From Micromonospora matsumotoense (lineage in GTDB: Bacteria; Actinomycetota; Actinomycetes; Mycobacteriales; Micromonosporaceae), in assembly GCF_900091525.1 (NCBI RefSeq), contig NZ_FMCU01000002.1, positions 682,001 through 746,000 on the forward strand: DNA of 64,000 nt, in the 5' to 3' direction. Below, in pieces: positions 17,558 to 26,150 of this stretch (positions are counted from its first letter, which is position 1; each line of letters opens with the position of its first letter). The notes beneath the pieces were generated by a model, which ran no database searches, was not told where the DNA came from, and saw nothing but the letters and a program-made list of their open reading frames with translations. The position numbers and the translations under genes were made by a program.

Positions 17558-17569
17558 AACAGCGCTGTT
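17558..17569. promoter_or_regulatory. Candidate MarR operator palindrome
   Basis: AACAGCGCTGTT is a perfect 12-bp palindrome in an A+T-richer patch (TATTGTAACAGCGCTGTTGTATC), 10 bp from the MarR start and 28 bp from the divergent start. Its position fits a site controlling both genes. Confidence 0.65.
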
Positions 17570-17597
17570 GTATCTCACGCCCCGGGGAGGCCCACCG

Positions 17598-18551
17598 ATG
17601 GACGAGCGGTACCCGCCGATCGAGCCGTACGACCACGGAATGCTCGACGTCGGCGACGGCAACCGGGTCTACTGGGAGGTGTGCGGCAACCCGGCTGGCC
17701 GGCCCGCGCTGGTCGTCCACGGTGGACCGGGCTCCGGCTGCGGCCCGTTGGCCCGGCGCTACTTCGACCCGGACCGCTACCGGGTGATCCTTTTCGACCA
17801 GCGCAACTGCGGGCGCAGCACCCCGCACGCCGGTGACCCGACCACCGATCTGCGGCACAACACCACCGCGCACCTGATCGCCGACATGGAGCGGCTCCGC
17901 GCGCACCTGGGCGTCGACCGGTGGCTGCTCTACGGCGGCTCGTGGGGCTCGACGCTGCTACTGGCGTACGCGCAGCGGCACCCGGAACGGGTGTCGGCGA
18001 TCGTCATCGCCGCCGTCACCACCACCCGCCGCTCGGAGATCGACTGGCTCTACCGGGGCGTCGGACGGTACTTCCCCCGCGAGTGGGAACGGTTCCTCGC
18101 CGGCGGTGGCGTCGGCCCGGACGACGATGTGGTCGGCGCGTACGCCCGGCTGGTGGAGGACCCGGACCCGGCGGTACGCGAACGGGCGGTGCGGGACTGG
18201 TGCGCCTGGGAGGACGCGGTGGTCTCCGCCGAGGGGGTGGGCAACCCGTACGGTGACCGCCCGTCGGCGGACCGGACCGCGATGGTGCGGATCTGCGCGC
18301 GCTACTTCTCCCAGGGGGCCTGGCTGGCCGAGGGTGAGCTGATCCGGCAGGCCGGCCGGCTCGCCGGCATCCCGGGGGTGCTGATCCACGGCCGGGTCGA
18401 CCTGGGCGGCCCGCTGACCACGGCCTGGGCGCTGCACCGGGCCTGGCCGGGTTCGCAGTTGCAGGTGGTCGAGGGGGCGGGTCACTTCGGCACGGTGGCG
18501 ACCCGGCGGCACCTGCTGGCCGCGCTCGACCGGTGCGCCGCCGCCGACTGA
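17598..18551 (+). CDS. pip: Prolyl aminopeptidase (proline iminopeptidase)
   Basis: A 317-residue alpha/beta hydrolase of peptidase family S33 that removes N-terminal proline from peptides. The oxyanion segment HGGPGSGCGP is diagnostic. The nucleophile elbow is GGSWGSTLLL with Ser in GxSxG. The Asp lies in GVLIHGRVDLGGPL and the His in EGAGHFG. FDQRNCGRSTPHA matches the family's DQRGxGxS block. The length equals that of classical bacterial Pip. The start is ATG 17598 after GGGGAGG; the frame is open further upstream but would overlap the operator. It is probably regulated by the divergent MarR protein. It acts in the cytoplasm. Confidence 0.92.
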   Translation: MDERYPPIEPYDHGMLDVGDGNRVYWEVCGNPAGRPALVVHGGPGSGCGPLARRYFDPDRYRVILFDQRNCGRSTPHAGDPTTDLRHNTTAHLIADMERLRAHLGVDRWLLYGGSWGSTLLLAYAQRHPERVSAIVIAAVTTTRRSEIDWLYRGVGRYFPREWERFLAGGGVGPDDDVVGAYARLVEDPDPAVRERAVRDWCAWEDAVVSAEGVGNPYGDRPSADRTAMVRICARYFSQGAWLAEGELIRQAGRLAGIPGVLIHGRVDLGGPLTTAWALHRAWPGSQLQVVEGAGHFGTVATRRHLLAALDRCAAAD

Positions 18552-18749
18552 GCAGCCGACTCGGGACCACCGCACCGACGGCAGGAAATTCGGACAGTTC
18601 CGCCCGGCACGCCTTGAAGACGGGCAGAATCGATCGATGGCGCCCTCTAGCGCCGACCGCCGCCCTGGCAATATCCTCCACTTCATGCTTGCTCAACGGA
18701 GCTAGTTTTCACATTCGTCGTCAGCGCCGCCGGCCGCCGAGGAGATGCC

Positions 18750-19883
18750 ATGTCCGACGTACGCCCCGCACTCGACCGACGTACCCTGCTGCGGGCCGGC
18801 CTCGGCGCGGCGACCGTCGCGGTCGTCGGGTCCGAACTGGCCCTGCCGGGTGTGGCCCGGGCAACCCCCGGCACGGACCTGGACTGGATCATCGGCTGCG
18901 ACGAGTGGGACGCCCGGCCGCCCGCCGACCCGCTGTCGGTCAGCACGATCCCGACCAACAAGATCATCGTGCACCACATGGCCTTCCCGAACGTCACCGA
19001 CCACTCCCGGGAACAGGCGGTCACGCTGGCCCACGACTGCCAGGACCTGCACATGGACGGCAACGGCTGGTCCGACACCGGCCAGCACTTCACCGTCAGC
19101 CGGGGCGGGTACGTCCTGGAGGGACGGCACGGCAGCCTGGACCGGCTGCGGGCCGGCGACCGGCAGATGATCTCGGCGCACTGCCCCGGCGAGAACGGTC
19201 GGGCCATCGGCATCGAGAACGAGGGCACCTACGTCACCGACACCCCGCCACCGGACCTGCTCGACTCGCTGGTCCGGCTCTGCACCACCATCTGCCGGCA
19301 GTACGGGCTGCACGCCCACGACATCTTCGGCCACTGGGACTTCCGCGCCACGCTCTGCCCCGGCGCGCAGTTCTACCGCCTCTTCCCCGGCGTCCGCCGG
19401 CAGGTCTTCCGCCGGCTCGGCACCCGCCTGTCCGAGGTGCCGGCCCGCCGCTGGCCGGACCTGTGGCGCTTCGTCAACTCCCCCACCGTCCAGGTCGCCC
19501 AGTACCTGCTCGCCTACCGGGGCTACCCGGTCACCCCGAGCGGCACGTTCGACGCCGCCACCGTCGCCGCGGTCGGCGACTGGCAGGCCCGCAACGGCAT
19601 CCCGGTCGACGTGGACGCCACCCTGACCGCCCCCACCTGGGAGACCCTCGCGCCCGCACTGGACCGCGACGCCACCGGCCTGCCCGTGCAGGCGGTGCAG
19701 TTCATCCTGAACTGGAAGGGATACGCCGAGGTCACCGTCACCGGCGGGTTCGACCCCGCCACCCGCAGGGCCGTCCAGGACCTCCAGGGTCTGCACGGGC
19801 TGCCCCGCACCGGCCGGGTCTCCACCGACACCTGGTGCGCCCTGGTCGGCGGCATCGTGCGGCAGTCGTTGCGCCACCACTGA
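18750..19883 (+). CDS. Tat-exported N-acetylmuramoyl-L-alanine amidase with two peptidoglycan-binding domains
   Basis: A 377-residue wall hydrolase. The N-terminus has a twin-arginine signal (DRRTLLRAGLGAATVAVVGS, cleavage near ARA). The amidase_2/PGRP domain (about 45-225) shows zinc ligands His in KIIVHHMAF and the His and Cys of GHWDFRATLCPG. Two PG_binding_1 repeats follow (about 245-305 and 310-370), each with the VQ-x(5)-G-Y pattern (AQYLLAYRGYPV; VQFILNWKGYAEV). It would cut the bond between muramic acid and L-Ala in peptidoglycan. The start is ATG 18750 after GAGGAG. It stands alone; a lytic role in wall turnover is likely. Confidence 0.92.
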   Translation: MSDVRPALDRRTLLRAGLGAATVAVVGSELALPGVARATPGTDLDWIIGCDEWDARPPADPLSVSTIPTNKIIVHHMAFPNVTDHSREQAVTLAHDCQDLHMDGNGWSDTGQHFTVSRGGYVLEGRHGSLDRLRAGDRQMISAHCPGENGRAIGIENEGTYVTDTPPPDLLDSLVRLCTTICRQYGLHAHDIFGHWDFRATLCPGAQFYRLFPGVRRQVFRRLGTRLSEVPARRWPDLWRFVNSPTVQVAQYLLAYRGYPVTPSGTFDAATVAAVGDWQARNGIPVDVDATLTAPTWETLAPALDRDATGLPVQAVQFILNWKGYAEVTVTGGFDPATRRAVQDLQGLHGLPRTGRVSTDTWCALVGGIVRQSLRHH

Positions 19884-19930
19884 CCGCGCCACGCGGGTGG
19901 GCTGTTTGAGCGGCGGCGGCAACGGGGAGT

Positions 19931-21514
19931 GTGGCCGGCATGACGTGGGCCCGCCGCACCGTACCCGTGATCGCCGCCGCCGTCGCCGGCCTGGCCGCCC
20001 GCGACGTCCTGCAACGTGACCATGCGCTGCTGCGCAACTTCCCGCTGGTCGGGCGGGCCCGCTACCTGCTGGAGGCGATCGGGCCGGAACTGCGGCAGTA
20101 CATCGTCGCCGGCAACGACGAGGAACGGCCGTTCACCCGGGACCAGCGACGCTGGATCTACGCCTCGGCCAAGCAGGAGAACAACTACTTCGGCTTCGGC
20201 ACCGACAACGACATCGAACGCAGCCCCGGCTACCCGATCATCAAGCACCGCACGTTCGCCCGGACCGTCCCGTCGTCGGTGCCGACCAGCGGGCACGACG
20301 TACGGCTGCCGGCGGCCAAGGTGCTCGGCGGGCCACGCGGACGGGCGAAGGCGTTCCGCCCCGGGTCGGTGGTCAACATCTCCGGGATGAGCTTCGGCTC
20401 GCTGTCCGGCAACGCGGTGTCCGCCCTCAACCAGGGGGCGGCGCTGGCCGGCTGCCTGCAGAACACCGGCGAGGGTGGGCTGTCGCCGTACCATCGCCAC
20501 GGCGGTGAGCTGGTCTTCCAGCTCGGTACGGCGTACTTCGGCTGCCGGGACGCCCGGGGCCGGTTCGACCTCGCCCGACTGCGGGACCTGGTCGCCGGGG
20601 CCCCGGTGCGGGCCCTGGAGATCAAGCTCAGTCAGGGCGCGAAGCCCAGCCTGGGCGGGCTGCTGCCCGGGGCGAAGGTGTCCGCCGAGATCGCCGCCAC
20701 CCGGGGGATCACCCCCGGGGAGGACTGCGTGAGCCCGTCGCGGCACGCCGAGTTCTCCGACTGCGACAGCCTGCTGGACTGGGTGGAACTGCTGGCCGCC
20801 GAGACCGGGCTGCCGGTCGGCATCAAGTCCGCCGTCGGTGACCTGGGGTTCTGGGAGGAGCTGACCACGCTGATGCGCGACACCGGCCGGGGCGTCGACT
20901 TCGTCACCGTCGACGGCGGCGAGGGCGGCACCGGCGCCGCACCGCTGATCTTCACCGACTCGGTGTCGCTGCCGTTCCAGCAGGGCTTCGCCCGGGTCTA
21001 CCGGACCTTCGCCGAGCGGGGGCTGCACGAGCAGACCGTCTTCGTCGGCGCGGGCAAACTGGGCCTGCCGGACAACGCCGTGGTGGCGTTCGCGCTCGGC
21101 TGCGACCTGGTCAACGTCGGCCGGGAGGCGATGCTGGCGATCGGCTGCATCCAGGCGCAGAAGTGCCACACCGACTCCTGCCCCACCGGCGTCGCCACCC
21201 AGAACCCCTGGCTGGCCCGGGGCCTGGACCCGGCCCGCAAGTCGGTGCGGGCGGCGAACTACATCGGCACCCTGCGCCGGGACCTGGTCAAGGTCGCCGA
21301 GGCGTGCGGGGTCGAGCATCCGGGGCTGATCGACACCGACGCCGTCGAGATCCTCGACGGCCGGACCTCGGCCCGCCCCCTGCGGGAGGTCTACGGCTAC
21401 CAGCCGCAGTGGGGGTTGCCGTCGGCGGCGGACCGGGCGGAGATCGCCCGGCTGATGGCCGGCGAGGCGCCGCAGGGCGGCAGCGCCGTCCCGTCGGCCA
21501 CCGCCCAGGGCTGA
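19931..21514 (+). CDS. FMN-binding glutamate synthase family protein
   Basis: A 527-residue protein resembling the FMN/Fe-S synthase domain of glutamate synthase without the amidotransferase domain. One N-terminal hydrophobic segment (about 10-22) may anchor it to the membrane. Typical blocks are SGMSFGSLSGNAVSALNQGA, NTGEGGLSPYH, KLSQGAKPSLGGLLPG, DGGEGGTGAAP and CIQAQKCHTDSCPTGVATQ. The last block carries the C-x5-C-x4-C pattern that ligates a 3Fe-4S cluster. Stand-alone members are common in bacteria, and their physiological reaction is unclear; it should not be called gltB. The start GTG 19931 follows GGGGAG, with an in-frame ATG three codons on. Confidence 0.88.
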   Translation: MAGMTWARRTVPVIAAAVAGLAARDVLQRDHALLRNFPLVGRARYLLEAIGPELRQYIVAGNDEERPFTRDQRRWIYASAKQENNYFGFGTDNDIERSPGYPIIKHRTFARTVPSSVPTSGHDVRLPAAKVLGGPRGRAKAFRPGSVVNISGMSFGSLSGNAVSALNQGAALAGCLQNTGEGGLSPYHRHGGELVFQLGTAYFGCRDARGRFDLARLRDLVAGAPVRALEIKLSQGAKPSLGGLLPGAKVSAEIAATRGITPGEDCVSPSRHAEFSDCDSLLDWVELLAAETGLPVGIKSAVGDLGFWEELTTLMRDTGRGVDFVTVDGGEGGTGAAPLIFTDSVSLPFQQGFARVYRTFAERGLHEQTVFVGAGKLGLPDNAVVAFALGCDLVNVGREAMLAIGCIQAQKCHTDSCPTGVATQNPWLARGLDPARKSVRAANYIGTLRRDLVKVAEACGVEHPGLIDTDAVEILDGRTSARPLREVYGYQPQWGLPSAADRAEIARLMAGEAPQGGSAVPSATAQG

Positions 21515-21584
21515 TCCGAGCCCGGCAGCCGGTGACCGTTCGGTCTCTTCGGGCACACCGTTCCGGCAGCTCAGCACGCCCTGG

Positions 21585-21600
21585 TCGAACACCTGTGCGA
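21585..21600. promoter_or_regulatory. LexA (SOS) box-like site upstream of dinB
   Basis: TCGAACACCTGTGCGA differs by one base from a symmetric actinobacterial SOS box of the form TCGAAC-N4-GTTCGA. It lies 11 bp before the GTG of the DNA polymerase IV gene, where LexA binding would block transcription. Based on visual match only. Confidence 0.6.
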
Positions 21601-21610
21601 ACATGGGGCG

Positions 21611-22798
21611 GTGCCGACCGGAGCCAGCATCCTGCATGCCGACCTGGACGCGTTCTACGCCTCGGTCGAGCAGCGGGACGACCCGCGCCTGCGCGGCCGA
21701 CCGGTGATCGTCGGCGGCGGGGTGGTCCTCGCGGCCAGCTACGAGGCGAAGGCGTACGGCGTGCAGAGCGCGATGGGCGGGCGGCAGGCCCGGCGGCTCT
21801 GCCCCGAGGCGGTCGTGGTGCCGCCGAGGATGGCGGCGTACACGGCGGCGAGCCGGGCGGTGTTCGCCATCTTCCGGGACACCACGCCCTGGGTGGAGGG
21901 GCTCTCCATCGACGAGGCGTTCCTCGACGTGGGGGGCCTGCGCCGGCTCTCCGGGTCGCCGGTGCAGATCGCGACCCGGCTGCGGCGGATGGTCGGCGAG
22001 CAGGTCGGGCTGCCGATCACCGTCGGGGTGGCCCGGACGAAGTTCCTCGCCAAGGTCGCCAGCGGGGTGGCCAAACCGGACGGCCTGCTGGAGGTCCCGC
22101 CCGACGGCGAGCTGGCGTTCCTGCACCCGCTGCCGGTGGAACGGCTCTGGGGCGTCGGCCCGGTCACCGCGGCGAAGCTGCGCGCCCGGGGCATCCACAC
22201 GGTCGGCCAGCTGGCCCGCCTCGACGTGCCGACCCTCGAGTCGCTGCTCGGCGCGGGCGCCGGCGGACATCTGCACGCGCTGGCCCACCACCGCGACCCC
22301 CGACCGGTGCAGGTGGGCCGCCGACGATCCTCGATGGGCGCCCAGCACGCCCTCGGGGCCGGCCCGCACTCCCCCGCCGACGTCGACGCCACCCTGTCCG
22401 GGCTGGTCGACCGGGTGGCCCGCCGGCTTCGGGCCGCCGGCCGGGCCGGCCGGACGGTGACCCTGCGGCTGCGGTTCGCCGACTACACCGCGGCCACCCG
22501 GTCGCGGACCCTGCGCCGGGCCACCGACCGGACGACACCGTTACTGGCCGCCGCCCGTTCACTGCTGCGGGCGGCCCAGCCCGAGCTGGCCCGCCGCGGG
22601 ATCACCCTGGTCGGGGTGGCGGTGGGCAACCTCGACGACGCCCCGGTCCAGCCGGAACTGCCGTTCACCCCCGACCGGGGGGTCGAGCTGGACAACGCCG
22701 TCGACGCGGTCCGGGACCGGTTCGGCGCGGCGGCGCTGACCCGGGCCACCCTGCTCGGCCGTCGACCCGGTCTGGAGATGCCCCGGTTGCCCGACTGA
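21611..22798 (+). CDS. dinB: DNA polymerase IV (Y family)
   Basis: A 395-residue translesion polymerase. The palm motifs are LHADLDAFYASVEQ with its metal-binding Asp residues and GLSIDEAFLDV with the Asp-Glu pair. The finger segment VLAASYEAKAYGVQS is typical. Helix-hairpin-helix LWGVGPVTAAKLRARGI follows, and a little-finger domain ends near residue 350. The C-terminus contains QPELPF (about 345-350), which resembles a beta-clamp-binding motif (QxxLPF). It copies past damaged bases with low fidelity. A LexA-like box 11 bp upstream suggests SOS control. The start is GTG 21611. It is convergent with the SDR gene at 22872. Confidence 0.93.
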   Translation: MPTGASILHADLDAFYASVEQRDDPRLRGRPVIVGGGVVLAASYEAKAYGVQSAMGGRQARRLCPEAVVVPPRMAAYTAASRAVFAIFRDTTPWVEGLSIDEAFLDVGGLRRLSGSPVQIATRLRRMVGEQVGLPITVGVARTKFLAKVASGVAKPDGLLEVPPDGELAFLHPLPVERLWGVGPVTAAKLRARGIHTVGQLARLDVPTLESLLGAGAGGHLHALAHHRDPRPVQVGRRRSSMGAQHALGAGPHSPADVDATLSGLVDRVARRLRAAGRAGRTVTLRLRFADYTAATRSRTLRRATDRTTPLLAAARSLLRAAQPELARRGITLVGVAVGNLDDAPVQPELPFTPDRGVELDNAVDAVRDRFGAAALTRATLLGRRPGLEMPRLPD

Positions 22799-22871
22799 TC
22801 CCCCGGGCACCACCTGCTGCCGGCCACCCGGGTGGCCTGACACCGGCGGGGGCCGGGCCACCCGATGCCGC

Positions 22872-24356
22872 TCACCAGGCGCAGGGCGCGTAGTCCTTCA
22901 GGAAACAGCCGTACAGCTCCTCGCCCCGCTCGCCCCGGACGATCGGGTCGTACACCCGGGCCGCCCCGTCGACCAGGTCCAGCGGGGCGTGGAAACCCTC
23001 GTCGGCCAGGCGCATCTTCGTCGGGTGCGGGCGCTCGTCGGTGATCCAGCCGGTGTCGACGCTGGTCATCAGGATGCCGTCGGCGCGCATGTCCTCGGCG
23101 CTGGTGCGGGTGAGCATGTTCAGCGCCGCCTTGGCCATGTTGGTGTGCGGGTGCCCCGCCCCCTTGTAGCCCCGGGCGAACTGCCCCTCCATCGCCGACA
23201 CGTTCACCACGTACGCCCGCCCGGCCGGGGCGGCGGCCAACGCCGGCCGGAGCCGACTGACCAGCACGAACGGGGCGGTCACGTTGCACAGCTGCACCTC
23301 GAGCAGCTCGACCGGGTCGACCTCGTGCACCCGCTGCACCCAGCTGTTGGTGTCGCCGAGGTCGGGGGCGAGCCCACCGGCGTCGATGGCGGTGGCGGCG
23401 GCGATCCGCTCCGGCGTGGCGGACCGACCGGTCAGCGCCAGCGCGGTGAGGGCGTGCGGGGCGATGGCGGCGGCCGGCACGGTCCCGTCCGGCAACGCCA
23501 GGGTGACACCCCGACCACCGGTGAAGGTGAGTAGCTCCGGCAGCGGCCCCTCGGGCAGCGCCGCCGTCTCGGCGGCGACCAGGTGGGCGTACGCGCCGGG
23601 GGTGCGGCGTACCGTCTGCGCGGCGTTGTTGATCAGGATGTCCAGCGGACCCTGCGCGGCGACCGAGTCGGCCAGCGCCACCACCTGGGCGGGGTCCCGC
23701 AGGTCGATGCCGACGACCCGCAACCGGTGCAGCCAGTCGGCGCTGTCCGGCATGGCGGTGAACCGGCGGACCGCGTCGTGCGGGAACCGGGTGGTGATCG
23801 TGGTGTGCGCACCGTCACGCAGCAGCCGCAGGGCGATGTACATGCCGATCTTGGCGCGTCCCCCGGTGAGCAGCGCCCGCCGCCCGGTCAGGTCGCACCG
23901 CGCGTCCCGGCGCTCCCGGTTGAGGGTGGCGCAGTCGGGGCAGAGTTGGTGATAGAACGCGTCGACCTCGCGGTAGCGGGTCTTGCAGATGTAGCAGCCA
24001 CGCGGATTGATCAGAGTACCGGCGATGTCACCGGCGGTCGGCGAGGCGAGCGGGATGCCCTTGGTCTCGTCGTCGATCCGGCCCGGGGCGCCCGTGGCGG
24101 TGGCGGCGGTGACCGCGCGGTCGTGGGCCATGACGGTTTCCCGCCGCTCCTCGCGGCGCCGCTGCTTCACCATCTTGAACAGCCGGGCGGTGGCCCGCTG
24201 CACCCGTACCACGTCCGGGTGGTCGCTGGGCAGCGACTCCAACGCCGCGAAGACCCGCAGCGCGACCGCCAACTCGTCCTGGTCGACTCCCGGGGTGCCG
24301 GCGTCGCGCCCCCGGCTGTCGACGTCGCCCGATTGTCCGACGTTGTCCACCGTCAT
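22872..24356 (-). CDS. SDR family oxidoreductase with N-terminal zinc knuckle, unusual active site
   Basis: A 494-residue protein. Residues 1-110 are helical and charged. A CxxC...CxxC knuckle follows (C121, C124, C139, C142; CYICKTRYREVDAFYHQLCPDC). The dehydrogenase domain starts with TGGRAKIG (164-171), and LINNAAQT matches the NNAG strand motif. The catalytic Ser is in NVSAMEGQF (S387). The YxxxK motif, however, reads T405-NMA-K409, so the catalytic Tyr is replaced by Thr; Tyr397 lies eight residues earlier. A 60-70-residue insertion follows the NNA motif. Whether it is an active oxidoreductase is uncertain; substrate and cofactor are unknown. Start ATG 24356. Confidence 0.85.
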   Translation of the reverse strand: MTVDNVGQSGDVDSRGRDAGTPGVDQDELAVALRVFAALESLPSDHPDVVRVQRATARLFKMVKQRRREERRETVMAHDRAVTAATATGAPGRIDDETKGIPLASPTAGDIAGTLINPRGCYICKTRYREVDAFYHQLCPDCATLNRERRDARCDLTGRRALLTGGRAKIGMYIALRLLRDGAHTTITTRFPHDAVRRFTAMPDSADWLHRLRVVGIDLRDPAQVVALADSVAAQGPLDILINNAAQTVRRTPGAYAHLVAAETAALPEGPLPELLTFTGGRGVTLALPDGTVPAAAIAPHALTALALTGRSATPERIAAATAIDAGGLAPDLGDTNSWVQRVHEVDPVELLEVQLCNVTAPFVLVSRLRPALAAAPAGRAYVVNVSAMEGQFARGYKGAGHPHTNMAKAALNMLTRTSAEDMRADGILMTSVDTGWITDERPHPTKMRLADEGFHAPLDLVDGAARVYDPIVRGERGEELYGCFLKDYAPCAW

Positions 24357-24511
24357 GTCCGCTATCGTCCCGCCCTGCCATCCGGGGCCGACCGCCGGCC
24401 CGACCCGGGAACTCTACGCACCCGGGACGGACCGGCGCGACGCCTGGTCACGGCGGCGGCGGTGAGCTGGGCCACCGCCGCCGCCCGGGGCGGCGGCGGC
24501 CCCGCCCGCTG

Positions 24512-24997
24512 TCAGGGCAGCTTGATGCTCTTGGTGTTCGGGAAGCTGTAGGGGCAGGACGCCGAGGACCCGGTGCCGACCACGACGTAGCCGGCCGGGA
24601 TCGGCGACGCCGAGCAGATGGTGGTGATGCCCGTGGTGGACGGCTTGGTGATCGTCCAGGTGTTCGGGAAGCTGTACGGGCAGGACGCCGACGACCCCTC
24701 CGCGATGATCACGAACCCGGTCGGCAGGGTCGACGCCTTGCACATCACGCTCGCCGAGCCGGTGGGCGGGATCCGGATGGTCCAGGTGTTGGGGAAGCTG
24801 TACGGGCAGGACGCCGACGCCCCCTCCGCGATGGCCACGTAACCGGTCGGCACGGCGGAGGCCTTGCACATCACGGTGGTCGAGGTGGTGGAGGGCGTGG
24901 TGATCGTCCAGGTGTTCGGGAAGCTGTACGGGCAGGACGCCGACGACCCCTCCGCGATGATCACGTAGCCGGCGGGTATCGGCGAGCTCTTGCAGAT
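24512..24997 (-). repeat. Four coding tandem repeats, 126-bp period
   Basis: The CTGTA(G/C)GGGCAGGACGCCG block recurs at 24546, 24672, 24798 and 24924, exactly 126 bp apart. Each unit encodes 42 residues of the secreted repeat protein. Confidence 0.9.
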
Positions 24998-25153
24998 CGT
25001 GGTGGTCGCGGCGCTGGCCGGCGTCGCGACGGCGAGCGTGGTGGCGACCCCCGCGACCAGCACGGCGAGAAGGGCCAGGGCGGCACGCAGCGGGGTGGTG
25101 GTCCCCGGGCCCCGCCGTCGGCGCAGTGGGCTGGTCCGCTCGGTCCAGTTCAT
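24512..25153 (-). CDS. Secreted protein of four 42-residue cysteine-containing repeats
   Basis: A 213-residue exported protein. Residues 1-50 form a long signal peptide with a basic RRRR patch, a hydrophobic core and cleavage after ATPASA. The mature part consists only of four repeats of 42 residues; the last is shortened by the stop. Each repeat has C-(K/S)-x-S-x(2)-P-(A/T)-G-(Y/F)-V, then G-x-SASCPYSFPNT and an aromatic/Ile-rich end, so it carries two Cys that could form a disulfide. I do not recognise the family. The layout suggests a small secreted beta-structured binding or structural protein. ATG 25153 follows GAAGGGACCTCTGC. No neighbouring gene points to a role. Confidence 0.8.
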   Translation of the reverse strand: MNWTERTSPLRRRRGPGTTTPLRAALALLAVLVAGVATTLAVATPASAATTTICKSSPIPAGYVIIAEGSSASCPYSFPNTWTITTPSTTSTTVMCKASAVPTGYVAIAEGASASCPYSFPNTWTIRIPPTGSASVMCKASTLPTGFVIIAEGSSASCPYSFPNTWTITKPSTTGITTICSASPIPAGYVVVGTGSSASCPYSFPNTKSIKLP

Positions 25154-25441
25154 GCAGAGGTCCCTTCGTTCAGGCGCGCGACTACCGAGGGCATCGTCGC
25201 CGGCACGCGCTGTGAGCATAATGGACGGTGCGACGCCAACGGACAACCCTCGGAAGGTCGCGCCACAGTCGGGAAGCCGACTCGACACCCCGCGCCGCAG
25301 CCGTCCGCCGCGGCCGGTTCCGACGGGACACTGCCTTGCGTAACCGATTGGTACGGTGTCGGTGATCGCGGTCCGCCGTCCACCGAGGCGTCCCGGCCCG
25401 ACCGGGCGTGGCGTCGGTGGCTGTCCCCTGGGGAGGGTGGG

Positions 25442-25843
25442 ATGTGGGCGGATGAGGCGGCCCTGGACGCGGCGGCCCGCCGGCTCGACGGGTGGGAGTC
25501 GTCGTTCACCGACCGCGCGGACCGGGCGAAGCACCTCGCGGCACAGGTGCAGGCACTGACCGGCACCGCCCGCAGCCCCGACCGGACCATCGAGGTCACC
25601 GTCGATCCCACCGGCCTGCTGATCGACCTGCGGCTGGACGAGCAGACCCGGCAGTACACCGCCGCCCACACCGCCCGGCAGATCCTGGCGACCACCCACG
25701 CCGCCCGCACCGACCTGCTGCGGCAGCTCACCGAGGCCACCACCCGGGTCCTCGGCGCCGACGACCCGACCGCCCAGGCGATCATCGAGTCGCACCGGCA
25801 GCGGCTCGCCCCCGGTCAGGGCCCGCCGGATGCCCACCGGTGA
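25442..25843 (+). CDS. YbaB/EbfC-like protein of an ESX-type cassette
   Basis: A 133-residue protein with an N-terminal helix and coiled region (residues 5-45), then a central beta segment (TIEVTVDPTGLLIDLRL) and a C-terminal helix. This is the layout of the YbaB/EbfC nucleoid-associated family. In actinobacteria such paralogues commonly precede ESX secretion-associated proteins and WXG-type toxins, as here. The role in the cassette may be as adaptor or chaperone rather than DNA binding; that is inference. ATG 25442 follows GGGGAGGGTGG. The next gene overlaps the end by 14 bp, which indicates translational coupling. Confidence 0.75.
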   Translation: MWADEAALDAAARRLDGWESSFTDRADRAKHLAAQVQALTGTARSPDRTIEVTVDPTGLLIDLRLDEQTRQYTAAHTARQILATTHAARTDLLRQLTEATTRVLGADDPTAQAIIESHRQRLAPGQGPPDAHR

Positions 25844-26150
25844 CGGCATCCAGGTCGACCCGGACGACCTGACCGCGCACGCCGCCCACCTGGACCGCTG
25901 CGCCGACAGCCTGGACACCGCCCGCCAGGCCGGCCACCACGTCCGGCTCGACGCCGACGCGTACGGGCAACTCTGCGCGATCATGCCGACGCTGCTCACC
26001 GGCCTCCAACGGACCCTGGTCGACGGCGTCGGCACCGCCGCCGGATCGGTCCGGGACACCGCCGGGAAGCTCCGGTCCGGCGCCGACGGCTACCGGGCCG
26101 CCGACGCCCGCGCCGCGCGACACCTCGACCGGTTACGGGACCGGCGGTGA
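25830..26150 (+). CDS. EspC-like ESX secretion-associated protein
   Basis: A 106-residue, almost all-helical protein of the DUF2580/EspC type. It starts with IQVDPDDLTAHAAHLDRCADSL, the usual opening of the family in which the first helix begins after a short beta-like VDP segment. It has a second long helix (YRAADARAARHLDRLRD) after a Gly/Ala-rich turn. Such proteins are secreted by or assist type VII systems and pair with the following effector. No WXG triplet is present. It overlaps the YbaB-like gene by 14 bp and the toxin gene by 4 bp (GTGA), so the three form one operon. No ESX core machinery is in the window. Confidence 0.72.
   Translation: MPTGDGIQVDPDDLTAHAAHLDRCADSLDTARQAGHHVRLDADAYGQLCAIMPTLLTGLQRTLVDGVGTAAGSVRDTAGKLRSGADGYRAADARAARHLDRLRDRR

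Noticed and set aside
19523..22369. Very long open frame antisense to the amidase, glutamate synthase-like and dinB genes
   Set aside because: It crosses three well-supported genes and has low-complexity composition typical of the reverse frame of high-G+C coding DNA.
24512..24997. Regular 126-bp repeats considered as a CRISPR array
   Set aside because: The repeats are contiguous, much longer than CRISPR units and fully coding; there are no spacers or cas genes.
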